Positions 42,601-53,215 of a stretch of DNA of 64,000 nucleotides are shown one piece after another. The notes under the pieces are model-generated. The model saw only the letters and a program-made list of their open reading frames with translations. It did no database searches and was not told where the DNA came from. Both the position numbers and the translations under genes were made by a program. Numbering within the stretch: position 1 is the stretch's first letter; each line of letters opens with the position of its first letter. The stretch lies in contig CAJNOP010000022.1 of assembly GCA_905250075.1 (NCBI GenBank), positions 444,612 to 508,611 on the forward strand, written 5' to 3'. This stretch comes from Rotaria sp. Silwood1 (Eukaryota > Rotifera > Eurotatoria > Philodinida > Philodinidae).

Positions 42601-44011
42601 TCTATATATAGACCTTGATATATAAATTGACTTGAAAGAGATTGCATGACATTTAAATATTACTTATGATAAAATCAAATTCTAAGATAAGAAATCTCCA
42701 TCAGAAAAATCTTTTGATCTACTATCCAAGTTTTTCATTTTTTAGTCTTGTCAATTATTCAATCTAAAAGTTAAATAATTCTAAAAAAATAAAACTACAT
42801 CTATAGATTTCATTCATCATTGACTACAATGAAATTCTATCATATCGAAATATCAAATTTATTTTTATTCTTTAAATTCGATATTAAAGTAAATAAATTA
42901 AAATAAAATTTTTTTGTTTTTATTTTAGGTATTTCAAGTTGAATTAGAATATTCACTTGCATTTCGTTTACTTATTTATCGTATTGATACTACAATAAAA
43001 ACCAATACTAATACAAATAATACACAACGTGCACAATGTATTGGTAAATTTCATCGAAATGTATGTTTGATCAAAAAAAACAAAAAAAAACTTTTTGTTA
43101 CACAAAAAACAAAAATTTCAAATATTTTAGATTGAAACTGCATTACATGATTGTGAACGTGATCTAAATGGAATATTAACAATTGAATCACCATCGAGTG
43201 ATTTAAAATTAAAAATTTCATTAAAATATTCCAAACGTGAAGGTACATTTAAAAGACAAGGATCAAAACGAAGTCTTGCTGTATTTGGAAAAAGTATTGA
43301 GAAATTATTAAGTACACCAAATGGATGGTATGAATAGATTTTTTTAAATAAAAATATTCAATAAATATTCTTTTTCATTTTAGTATTGATGGCATTCCTC
43401 GTATAATTTTAAAATGTATTGAAATGGTTGATAACGAAGGTTTAAAAGAAACAGGTATTTATCGTGTTTGTTGTGTTACATCAGATTTACAAAAACTTCG
43501 TCATCAATTTGATCGAAATTATCATCGTGGTGAAGAAATGTTATCTGAAAAAAATGTACATGTTGCAGCTAATTTATTGAAATTATTTTTTCGTGAATTA
43601 CCTGAACCATTATTTACAAGTACACTTTATACAGAATTTTTAAATGCTATACAATTAACTGATATTGACAATCAACATATAACATTATTGAAAACATTTG
43701 AATCATTACATCCTGATAATCGAAAAATTTTATTTTATTTATTAGATCATTTAATACGTGTTAGTCAATATTCGGATTTAAATATGATGCATTTGGATAA
43801 TTTAGCTGTAGTTTTTGGACCAACATTAATGAGACCATCAAAATTAATTGTAACAAATTATTTTTCTGGTAGTAATCAACGTTTAAATGCTATTGGAAAT
43901 AATGTACAAGCAGATCTTGATCAAATGTCATCAGAATTACAAGGTTCAATGTATCAATGTCAAGTTGTACTTGCTTGTTTAAAATTAAGACGAGATGGAA
44001 TATTGAAATGA
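36642..44011 (+). CDS. BCR/ABR-type protein: degenerate DH, PH, C2 and RhoGAP
   Basis: Multi-exon plus-strand gene. Coding exons read 36642-37359, 38585-38829, 38880-38972, 39023-39180, then about eight more to 41206, and 42929-43060, 43130-43326 and 43384-44011. The N-terminus is Pro/Ser-rich, then strongly acidic (a poly-Asp run near 37185), unlike the coiled-coil and kinase-like N-terminus of vertebrate BCR. About 38880-39640 occupies the RhoGEF (DH) position but is short and very diverged. The PH domain follows (CRLILYPDAIVCCYLKTKLL, LLWFIPMIDLHW, QLQDWIDSIDK), then a C2-like domain (TLHIIIHSIHGSALYN, YVAVEIDSYNTFYPYA). The BCR/ABR linker KRQGSKRSLAVFGKSIEKLL leads into RhoGAP. GIYRV near 43454 carries the arginine finger, with LKLFFRELPEPLFT and NLAVVFGPTLMRPS conserved. 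GAP activity toward Rac-type GTPases is predicted; GEF activity is doubtful. BCR and ABR cannot be told apart here. Confidence 0.77.
37360..38584 (+). other. Long intron of the BCR-like gene
   Basis: The donor GTAAGT at 37360 and acceptor TTTTAG ending at 38584 join in frame (AC A|GT GGT). The 1.2 kb between is AT-rich, with T-rich runs and no coding pattern. Confidence 0.6.
41207..42928 (+). other. 1.7-kb intron of the BCR-like gene
   Basis: It separates the exon ending in the C2-like domain (VEFKGE) from the exon beginning VFQVELEYSLAFRLL. It contains a foldback element, listed separately. The rest is AT-rich without coding sequence. Confidence 0.6.
41690..42245. repeat. Foldback element in the BCR-like gene intron
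   Basis: The left arm contains GGTTAATCGCTTTTGAGCTGA, TAGATTCTAATGAGTTATGAA and ATACTGCATTTATACGG between about 41740 and 41856. The right arm, on the opposite strand at about 42205-42067, carries the same motifs in the same order with few changes. The arms are at least 165 bp, with a loop of about 180 bp. The outer ends are poorly defined. Confidence 0.7.
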
Positions 44012-44295
44012 ATGAATTCGGTCTAGAAGTTTGTTTTTTTTTTTCTTTCTTTTACAGTGAACGAATGATAGACAAGAATATTGCCGTATTTTTCTTTCTT
44101 TTTTTCTATTTGGCTTCTTCTCATTCGTATCCAGCAGTGGCACTCAGTTTCTTTTCTTTTTTGTTAATGTCGTTGTTTTTTCAGTTTATCTTTTTCTGTT
44201 TGTTTATTTGTTTTGTTTTTTATTCAAATAAGATATTAATGTGTACATGAATATTTGAAATATTGCGTATATAATTGCACGGTAAGTCAAAATTA
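44012..44295. other. 3' flank of the BCR-like gene
   Basis: T-rich sequence directly after the stop, probably 3' UTR. No canonical AATAAA was found before the foldback element; the nearest similar hexamer is AATAAG near 44226. Confidence 0.4.
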
Positions 44296-45434
44296 TAGGA
44301 CATCCACATAAATTCATGTAAAATCCTTTGTTTTCTTTTCAAGAAGTTCTGTTGTTGATGTGTTGATTATCTGTTTATAGAGATATAGCTCTCGAGTATC
44401 TCTTCCTGCTATCCATCTTCTTTATCTAATACTCTATCTTTAAAAAATTTGATTAGAGCGAAAAATATTACTGTTCAATAATAATGAGACATCCTCAGCA
44501 AAGGATCAAGATGAATAGATGCAAATATTGATCTAATGACTTTTAACTTTCAAGTATTTATATAAGAAAATGAAGTTCACTGCAGCAATCATAGTAATAT
44601 TCCTTTACTCTCACCTTATACAGTAGTTTTCAGTTATGACATGTTAGATGATTTTGTTGCAATGGAGATATATAGAGGTCCTAGATCAATTATGAATACG
44701 TTGAATTTTAAACAGTTTGTGAAAGTATCAGCTTTAAGTCTTAATAGATAGGTTGCTCAGTCAATTAATATTGATAGCTCCAATTCTCTTCTATCACTTT
44801 GAAGGTTTCATTGAGAACTAGGTATGATTCACAACATCATGAACAGTGATCATCTTAATTTCAAGATATGTGCAAAATACTACGTCAAGAAGATTCCATC
44901 TATTGAACTAGGTAGATGACCTATATCTCAAATATCGGTTAAGATTTTGAGCTAATATTTTAGCAGGTGTTTAGAATTTGACGTATTAATAATTAATATA
45001 GAACCTCTATGTATTTCTATTGCAACAAAGTTACCTAACATGTCATAACTGAAAACTACTGTAGAAAGTAAAACTAATAAATTGCATGTTACAATAACAA
45101 AAATTTATCTAAAGTATGACTAAAGGAATATCAGCATGTTTGCCGCAGTGATCCTTATTATCTTATATAAAATACTTGAAAGTTAAAATTCATTAGATCA
45201 AAATCTACTCTTATACATCTTGATCATTTTATGGGATGTCTCATTAATTGTTGGACAATAATTTTCTCATTCTTATCAGGTTTCTTACAAATATTATACT
45301 AGATCAAAAAGAGATGGATAGTAGAAAGAGATACTGGAGAGCTATATCTATATAAGCATGTAATCAACACATCAACAACATAACTTCTGGAAAAGAAAAC
45401 GAAGGCTTACATACAAATTTATGTAGATGTTCTA
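44296..45434. mobile_element. Large TA-flanked foldback element, 1.14 kb
   Basis: The left end is TAGGACATCCACATAAATTC. The right end on the other strand is TAGAACATCTACATAAATTT. The inverted match runs inward through TTTTCTTTTC, GTTGTTGATGTGTTGATTA and GATATAGCTCTC to TATCCATC. It resumes at TTTTCAGTTATGACATGTTAG (left about 44629, right about 45058) and further to ACGTTGAATTTTAAACA. Arms are therefore about 450-500 bp around a short centre, near 44865. TA dinucleotides flank both ends. No transposase frame. Likely a long-TIR, mariner-type non-autonomous element. Confidence 0.75.
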
Positions 45435-46104
45435 TAGTTGTGGAATATGTCGACATATTGTCTTAGTGAAAATTGAGAATTTTACAATTAAAAACAATTA
45501 ATGAAGTTTTTTCTTCATTGATTACAGCACTTGAAAAGCATGGATATTCATATATGCATTCAATCCTACTCTTTTTTTTTCGTCTAATATGTAAATCAAA
45601 GCAATACAAGGTATTTACTAGAATCATGTTGTTTTTTTATTTTGATGCCATTGTTTGAGCGCCATCTAATGGTGTTTTTACTAGGTCTTTATTCAATGAA
45701 GGCACACAAAAAAGAAAAATGATGATATCTTTTTTTTGTTCCTTCCAGAATATGTTTATCTGTTCTTTACGTTTTTTCTAATAGAAACTCGTCTGTTGTT
45801 GAAAGAACCGAACCGGCGAACGCAAAACTTTTTCTTCTCTTCTCTTTTCTTTTCTTTTTTTCTTTCTAGCACTATCGCCATGAATAATAATGAAAAAAAA
45901 AATCGGCATCTAACACTCACAATAAACAGACAGAACAACGCACCCACCCGTTAGTAGGGCAATAGAAAGCACCTCATGTGCTTGAGAAATGATTAGTTGT
46001 CGTTTGAGTCATAATCATTCAGCTTGAGCGTCAATAATAAATTGTTTTACGTATATATATGTATAAATATGTGAATCAATTTTTAGACCAAAAGAAAAGA
46101 AACT
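45435..46104. other. Spacer upstream of the PH-domain gene
   Basis: No splice-supported coding sequence. Pyrimidine-rich tracts occur near 45835-45870. The spacer ends CAATTTTTAG about 17 bases before the next ATG, an acceptor-like site. Confidence 0.4.
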
Positions 46105-47805
46105 ATGTCACGTCATATAAAGACGGGTTATCTTCGTTATTATTATAGTAAGTTTATTCAATTAGATTTTAATCGAACTCTTTTTTTTTGTATTCATAGA
46201 GGGTTTATTATCAAAAAAATGGAAAGATTTTTATTTTGTACTCTTTGATGATTCAACATTGCAATGGTATGAAAAACAAAGTGATCGAAAACCAGAAGGA
46301 TCAATACGTATTCGTGATATAGCACAAAATCTTTGTGTTGGACCATATACAAGATGTTTACCTAATCGACCACCATTTCCTCGACCAACTGATGAAGCTA
46401 ATCTTATTGCTTTACCACGATCTTCACCTGGACATCATCATTCAGAAATTGTATGGATTCTTTGTAATGATGTTACTCATCTCAAGTAATAATATTAAAA
46501 AAAATTAATTTGTTGATTTTTTTAAAATCTGTCAATTTTCAGTGATTGGATGAAAGCAATCGTGTCTACAGTAAATGGATTCTGTTAAATATTGATAATC
46601 GTTTTGTTAATCTTGTTTTTTATTTAGTTGCCACCTCCACCTCAACAACCTCTACCACCACCTTCTCAGCAACATGGTGATGCTGTTCGACCATCTGCTC
46701 CACCATCTGGTCCACCACCACGTATGTATTTATTTTTACCTAGATGTTTTTCTTGATAAATATTGAAATAATCCTTCTTTTTTATAGCCTATCCATCTTC
46801 AAATCTCTATTCTTCACAACAACAACAACGTCCAATGTATCCAACATTGCAAGGTAATCAACCACAGCAATCGTACCATTCACCATATGGAGGTACAGGT
46901 GCACCAAATAGTCAACAACCAAACTATCATACAACAGTAGTCGTTCAACCTTCGCCCACATATGGCGGTGGCGGAGGAGGAGGAGGTTATGGTGGTTATA
47001 GAGGAGGCGGTGGAAGTTCATTAGCTGGTGTAGGATTAGGTCTGGCTGGTGGAGCATTACTTGGTGGTAAGATCTCTAAAAAATACGTTCAAATATAAGT
47101 ACTAAACTTGTTTTATAATTAGGTGCTCTTGGGTATGCATGGGGAGGTGGTTTTGGTGGTCATGGAGGTTGGGGCTATGGAATGGGACCTTCTGGATATT
47201 ATGGTGGATACGGGTAAGTTCAAAGATATTTTTATATGTTAATCGGATCCGAAACATAAGTGACTTTTGTTTCTTTTCATGGAAATAAATATTTTTTTCA
47301 TTTCAGTGGATGGGATGGAGGTAATGATACAACCATTGTCAATAACTAGTATGTCTAACATTTATATTTTAATTGTAATGATTTATTTCATATTTTAATT
47401 TTAATAGTTATGATAATGATACAACAAATAACTATAATCAAGACACAACAAATAATGATTATTCAAATTATAACGACACACAAACAGATGGTTTTCAATA
47501 TGATACAAATAATGATGGAGGAAATTATGACTATGGAGGTGGATCAAATGATTATGCTGGCGGTGGTGGTAAGAGCAAAAAATATTTATAATTCAAGTTT
47601 ATAATTTATGTGTTATAGATTTTGGTGGTGGTAACGATTTTGGTGGTGGTGACGATTTTGGTGGTGGTGACTTCGGCGGTGGAGATTATGGTGGTGGCGA
47701 TTTCGGCGGTGGAGACTTTGGTGGTACGTTGATTTTATATTTCACAATTAATATGTATATATATATTTCTATTTAGGAGGTGATTTTGGAGGGGGCGATT
47801 GGTAA
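46105..47805 (+). CDS. PH-domain protein with glycine-zipper-like segment and Gly/Asp-rich tail
   Basis: The start MSRHIKTGYLRYYYKG spans a short intron (A|AG join near 46149/46201). Residues about 7-110 form a PH domain: GYLRYYYKGLLSKKWKDFYF, VLFDDSTLQWYEKQSDRKPE, ending VWILCNDVTHLNDWMKAI. PH domains bind phosphoinositides or proteins at membranes. A Pro/Gln-rich linker follows (PPPPQQPLPPP, then YPTLQGNQPQQSYHSPYGG). Next is a Gly-rich stretch, SSLAGVGLGLAGGALLGGAL, resembling a membrane-inserting glycine zipper. The tail is Asn/Thr/Asp-rich and ends in repeated GGGDFGGG units before the stop at 47803-47805. At least seven small exons. The family is not recognised beyond the PH domain; a lipid-binding or membrane-deforming scaffold is a guess. 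An AATAAA follows at 47829. Confidence 0.75.
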
Positions 47806-47828
47806 TATGTACAGACTACTAGTGATCA

Positions 47829-47834
47829 AATAAA
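47829..47834 (+). terminator. Polyadenylation signal of the PH-domain gene
   Basis: AATAAA lies 24 bases after the stop codon, repeated as AATAAATAAA. Confidence 0.6.
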
Positions 47835-49689
47835 TAAATGCTGCTTTTTGTTATGTATCTATGTACGTAATGATGAGAAAAACTATGTTCTGTTTTTTTG
47901 TTTTATTCATTATAATTAAACAGGCTTTTTTTTCTTGTTCGTTTTATTCACTGTATACTATATATAAAGTATTATTCAAATCAATATTTCACGAAAAAAA
48001 ATTATGAGACAAAAATTATAAAAAAATCACTTATAAAATTTGAAAATAATTAGGAGTTTATGTATTATTGGTATTGAATTGTTTACTTGTAATGTTTTAT
48101 TGAAGTAAAGACTATAATTTGTTTTCTTTTTGATGAAGATTATGGTCTTGAACAAGAAAAATATTTGATAAAATATGAATTTGATGTTCTGATTTCAAAT
48201 TGTATTTATGTAATGTTATATTATTTTGATTGTATCATTAAAAATTTATAGAATAACGTTTAACTAATTTTTCAAACTACAGATGAATTAAAAGAAAGAA
48301 GAATAAATTAGACTAAGTAACAAAATTTAAAACTCATGATATTGCGTTTTCTATTCATGTAGAATTATTAGCGTCATTTCTTTTAAAGAGCAAGGCAAAC
48401 TTTATGTTTAATTATCGACGAAAACTTTTTTGTTTTTCTCTTAGTAAAAACTTACTCGATTGACAAGCAACTTGAGCTCTTGTATATTGAAATAGAAAAA
48501 TGGAGAGACATATGTAAATAACAAATTATTTTCTATCATGTAGAACAATGAACATCAGAAAGTATGACAATCAGAGAAAAACAATGTTAAATTGCCTCAG
48601 TTGTTCTCTAAGTAAACCGAAAATCATGCAAGTTCAAGGAAAAGGGGGAGGGAAGATGGATAACTGATGAAATTGACCTCGTACAGAAATACGACTTCTG
48701 TCATGTCAAATTTGCACTTCGACAATTGAAATAGTCAATAGCTGTTGTGCGTACACTATACCTGGCTGATAAGAATCTATAAAACTTTCATTCCATGTCA
48801 ATATGTCTCAAATCAGATTCATTATTCAACACTAGACGATGATTGTTTGGTTCAGTGTACTGTTTCTCCTTTTCTTACACAACTATCATCATGCAATTGA
48901 TACATTCATGTTGTTCTGTTCTACATATAATGATAACGGTTTAGATTGATGCATATGCTTTTAAAAATAAATATATTCATACAAAAAGATAACGAGTTGT
49001 GAGTTATTATGCTTGATTTGGAATCTATAAGTAGACAAAACAAACACAAAAATATTCTTGGTCTTTTATTATCAATTTATTTATTCTCGCTTGCAGAAAT
49101 TTTTATCAATCTTACTCATAATTTGTCTCACTATGTTTTAATAATCAAATTCGAGCTTTCCAAAGACTAATTTAGATGTCTTATTTATAGCAAACGCATT
49201 ATTGGAGAAACTTTTTTTTTTTTTGGAAAATTGCTGCCTGTAGAAATGCTGACCAGCGATCATCTATTTGATTCAGTAATTCTTCAATTGTTAATGTTGT
49301 TCAATGAATATTAACCCAAAAGAATTCATTCACATAATCAATAAAAAACAATTGTTAACAAGGCGAACTTTGTTATCTGTATGTTTCAATATCATACACT
49401 CTGCTACATTATCAATATTATCATTAAAATATCTTGTCAAAGCTGTTGACGGAGAAAATATTTCCTAATTTCAACGATGATGATTATTAATTCCGAATGA
49501 AATTACTTGATGCTAAAGATTACTCATCACATATACAACAATCACTCCTAATATTAGTAGTGATCAATTTGCATTAGTTTTAAATTTAAATTTGATTTAA
49601 ATACATTTAAATTTATGTAAATTGGGTTTAAATTTAAATTTTCAAAAACTTAAATTGAAAATAAATTAACAAAAAGATGCTACTCCCAA
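47835..49689. other. Gene-poor AT-rich spacer
   Basis: No coding blocks. At about 49575-49660 there is a cluster of AAATTTAAA/TTTAAATT motifs like those in the middle of the hAT-like element at 29043-30052, so it may be a fragment of the same family. Confidence 0.45.
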
Positions 49690-50149
49690 TAGGGATGCAG
49701 CGGTGACAATAACCGATGGTATGATTACTAGCTTCATCAGTTTTTCATCGATCTTTCACTGATCTCACTGGCTGTTCATCAGTCTAACAGGTTTAATTTT
49801 TTCCATAAAGAAAGAGTTTTTAGAGAAAATAATGATATTTTATCAATGCTAAAACAGTGAACCGGAGGCAGGAAATCCGATCTCCAATCAATTTCTTAAA
49901 ACTCGTTACTCAGTCACTCATTGTGGGACAGCTATTATAGGTAAGATGACCGAAACATCAGGTATACAATATTGAAAAAGTGATTACATACTTGGAGTCT
50001 CCGTCCGCGATTTACTTTTGTCAACCTTTATAAAATATCGATACTTTGTCTAAAAACGCTTTCTCTATCGAAAAAATTAAACCAGTAATCGTATCACCAG
50101 TGCAACGTTGGCGATAATGCAAGTAAATAAATGTCACCGTTCATCCCTA
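49690..50149. mobile_element. hAT-like MITE, 460 bp
   Basis: The ends are inverted repeats: TAGGGATGCAGCGGTGACA on the left and, on the other strand from the right, TAGGGATGAACGGTGACA. Flanks CTCCCAA (49683-49689) and CTCACAA (50150-50156) match 6 of 7, consistent with a decayed 7-8 bp target-site duplication. No coding capacity. Confidence 0.6.
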
Positions 50150-52562
50150 CTCACAATACTTAAGTATGTTTTCACTATTAACTCTTTTACAAGTACATCT
50201 ATTTTCTCAACCAAAAAAAAAAGAACTTCTTTTTGTTTCAAAGAAATTTTCAATTACAATAAAAAAAGAAAATCAACCGTAGCATAATTCATAGATAAAA
50301 ATCGTCATTCTATGTATTGGTTTTGTCTATTTCTAGCCAAGATATATTATAATATACATTGGTTCTTTTCTAAAAAATAATATTCAATACTATTTTATTT
50401 TACTCGAAATCAATTAATTAAATTCTGGATATGCTCCTGTTCGATCAATATTTGCTTATTTTTGTATAAATAACATACGAGATTAAATTCAAATTTATTT
50501 CATCTATTTAGATAACATGTATGAATGTCTACAAAAATAGAGTTTGTTCCATTATTCCATGAAATTTATGAGTATCAATGATATCTATTTCGATAATGAA
50601 TGATATTCAACGTCGACAACCAAGAGCTCATAATGATATAATACTATTTTTTATGATTTATGCATATAGATAAGACAAACAATGGAAGAGATTCATCTGT
50701 AGATGGATGAATTGAAATAAAAAATTGATAGTTAAATAATCCTATCGAACTAGTTTTACTCTAAAACTTGAATAAATCATGATGTTTCAATGATCATCAC
50801 CTTGAAATATTTATGTAATTCAAGCCAATGCAGCATCGAATGTTATTGGACCAAACATGAAATATTTATGGAGTGAATTGAGTGATGAAAATTTTTATGA
50901 TTTCACAAGAATGACTTGTCATGTAAGTCATACATAACAACAATATGAATATATTTGAGATGCATCTCAATAATTAAAAATAAAAAAATAACAATGATAT
51001 GTTTTGATTAAAGAAAAAATAAAAAATTTCATTTTGAGTAATTGAAAATCAAGAAAGTTTTTAATTTAAAATAATCGATAGTTAGAGAAGAAATCGGTGA
51101 ACCAAGATTTTGTTTTTTTTCTTTTTTAATAAGTAAAATACCGAATGATAAATCTATCAATTAGAAGTTTGACACTTCCATATCATCTAACTGAGCTAGT
51201 ATCAATCACCCAAATTTTTTCCTTCGATTAGCTTGCATGACCTACAATTGAGCTCGCGCAAAAAGACCCAATCATCAATTGTTTGACTTTAGAGAACTAT
51301 TTGCAAAGGTTCGCTTTTAGATCATGCAGGTTTTATTATCGTTTAAAAAATTGTTTTTGCATGAAAAAATTCTTTTTTTGGTATAAGCTTATTTCTCTGA
51401 AACAAAAACGATCATGACATGAATCTTGTTGAAATTTTCATGGATTTCGCTTTTGATTTATCATTGTAAATATAATTCTGATCATGAAATGTATTCTGAA
51501 ACGAGTGTTCAAAATTATTGAATCATTTTTCAGGAAATTGATGTTGATTTTGTTTAGTCATATCTATGATATACAATTAACACATATTGGTCAAAATAGT
51601 TTCATGCTTATTATTACATCAGAAGTAAAATTAATTTATTATATTCGATATATTAATGCAAGAAAGATAAATATTATAGAAAAACAATGCTGATTAAGAT
51701 TTGTATCTTTTAATTAATTTTAAATTATGTATAAATTTTGAGATTATACTAAACTAACTCTTCGAATTGAAGATATGCATATTCACTCCAGTTAATCAGT
51801 CAAAATGATCCAGTTTTTGTGACATGGGAATTTATAGTATTTCTAGGAAATACAGATTGAATCTGTTCTCAGGTCGTATAAAACACGTCGACTCCTCACA
51901 GTTTCCTCAGATTCTTGTGCTCTGTACAATAGAATTGTTAAAGAATAGTTTGAAGAATGTTTTTGGAGACATGAAAACTACCGTATCAACTGACATTGCT
52001 TGAAACATGATGAATCAATATAATATCAAAATATGTCTTGTATTTTCAATACATGTGCGTGAATACTAACTACCTTCACTATTATGGTTATTGGAAACGT
52101 ATAAGCTTTAAAAAGAAATATATTTCTTTAGTTGATGGTGAGGTTTTTTGTAGAATTTTTGGGATAATTTCATTGTCTTTTTGATATAAATTAATATCGA
52201 ACACATAAAAAAGCATCGAGAATTTTTCCTTTGATTTCTTTGCTCATTTGTTCATTAAATTATACTAGGTAGGTATTCTATTTATTGAATTCAAATCTCG
52301 ATATATTCTGCATATAACATTTAGATACTTTTCGAACTTAACACGTTTCTCGACGATTTAATCGACATCTATTAATTTATCATTATTTTCAATGAATAGA
52401 CATCAGTATTAATTGAACAATATTCTCTACTGATTTATGTTACTATTCATTCTGTAATATGACACATTTTCTTTCTCATAAAGTAAACAATGCTACAATA
52501 TTATTCATGTATTTAACCTTATGATGTGTTTCTTTATTAACAAAATAAATATTTTGACACTT
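50150..52562. other. Gene-poor spacer
   Basis: AT-rich, with no splice-supported coding. The 70-codon frame at 51484-51693 has no motif. Small palindromes occur, such as GAGATGCATCTC near 50960. Confidence 0.45.
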
Positions 52563-53215
52563 ATGGCACTATTATTGTACAATGTCAACAAATCTTTGAA
52601 AAAACTCGAATAACTTATTCAAGAAGATCAGATTGATGTGGCTAAAATGGAAATTGAAGTTGAACAAAAAGAAAAAGAAATTATGCTTGACTATTGTACT
52701 TGTCTTAACAATGAAACATTACCACTTCGTCGATAGCTCGCTAAATTTCCTCGTATTACAATGAAAAATATCGTTTAGTACACACCTAATCGTGATATCA
52801 ATAATACTATATTTACTCTACCATTTGATATCAATAGTGGAGACTTACGTTCATGACTTGTCGATTGGCGACCTTTTGATCTTGTCGTACCGAACAATAG
52901 TTATGTTTGGGAACCTATCACTAGTGTTATCGGTGACAACTGTAAAACAAAAAAAAAAGAAATGATGAGATGTGCTATATTAGACAAATCTGAAACTGGA
53001 TACATCGTTGACAACATTTAGAAAAAGATTTTTTGACTAAACTTAATTTTACTGTTGAAGACACAATAAATGCTTGTAAACAATGATGGAAATATGAGAT
53101 AAGGCGTAAAGAAACAGAAGCTGATTTGTTACCCTATCGAGATTTTGCAGAGCATATGGCAAAATATACTGTAGATTTCGAAAAATTTTACCAAGCACAA
53201 CAATTTCATTTATGA
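52563..53215 (+). pseudogene. Pseudogene of an unidentified protein
   Basis: From ATG at 52563 one frame keeps ordinary protein composition over about 150 codons (MALLLYNVNKSLKKLE, then IDVAKMEIEVEQKEKEIMLD, FTLPFDINSGDLRS, LVDWRPFDLVVPNNSYVWEP). It is cut by in-frame stops at 52611 (TAA), 52734 (TAG), 52776 (TAG), 52854 (TGA) and 53019 (TAG). Near 53018 coding continues one frame back (LEKDFLTKLNFTVEDTINAC, YRDFAEHMAKYTVDFEKFYQ) with one more TGA and a natural end at 53213-53215. There are no splice sites at the stops. I do not recognise the family. A processed copy or TE-encoded gene is possible. Confidence 0.6.

Noticed and set aside
52563-53215. Stop-codon readthrough or altered genetic code to explain the interrupted frame
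   Set aside because: All three stop codons occur, a frameshift is also present, and neighbouring genes use the standard code normally. A pseudogene is simpler.
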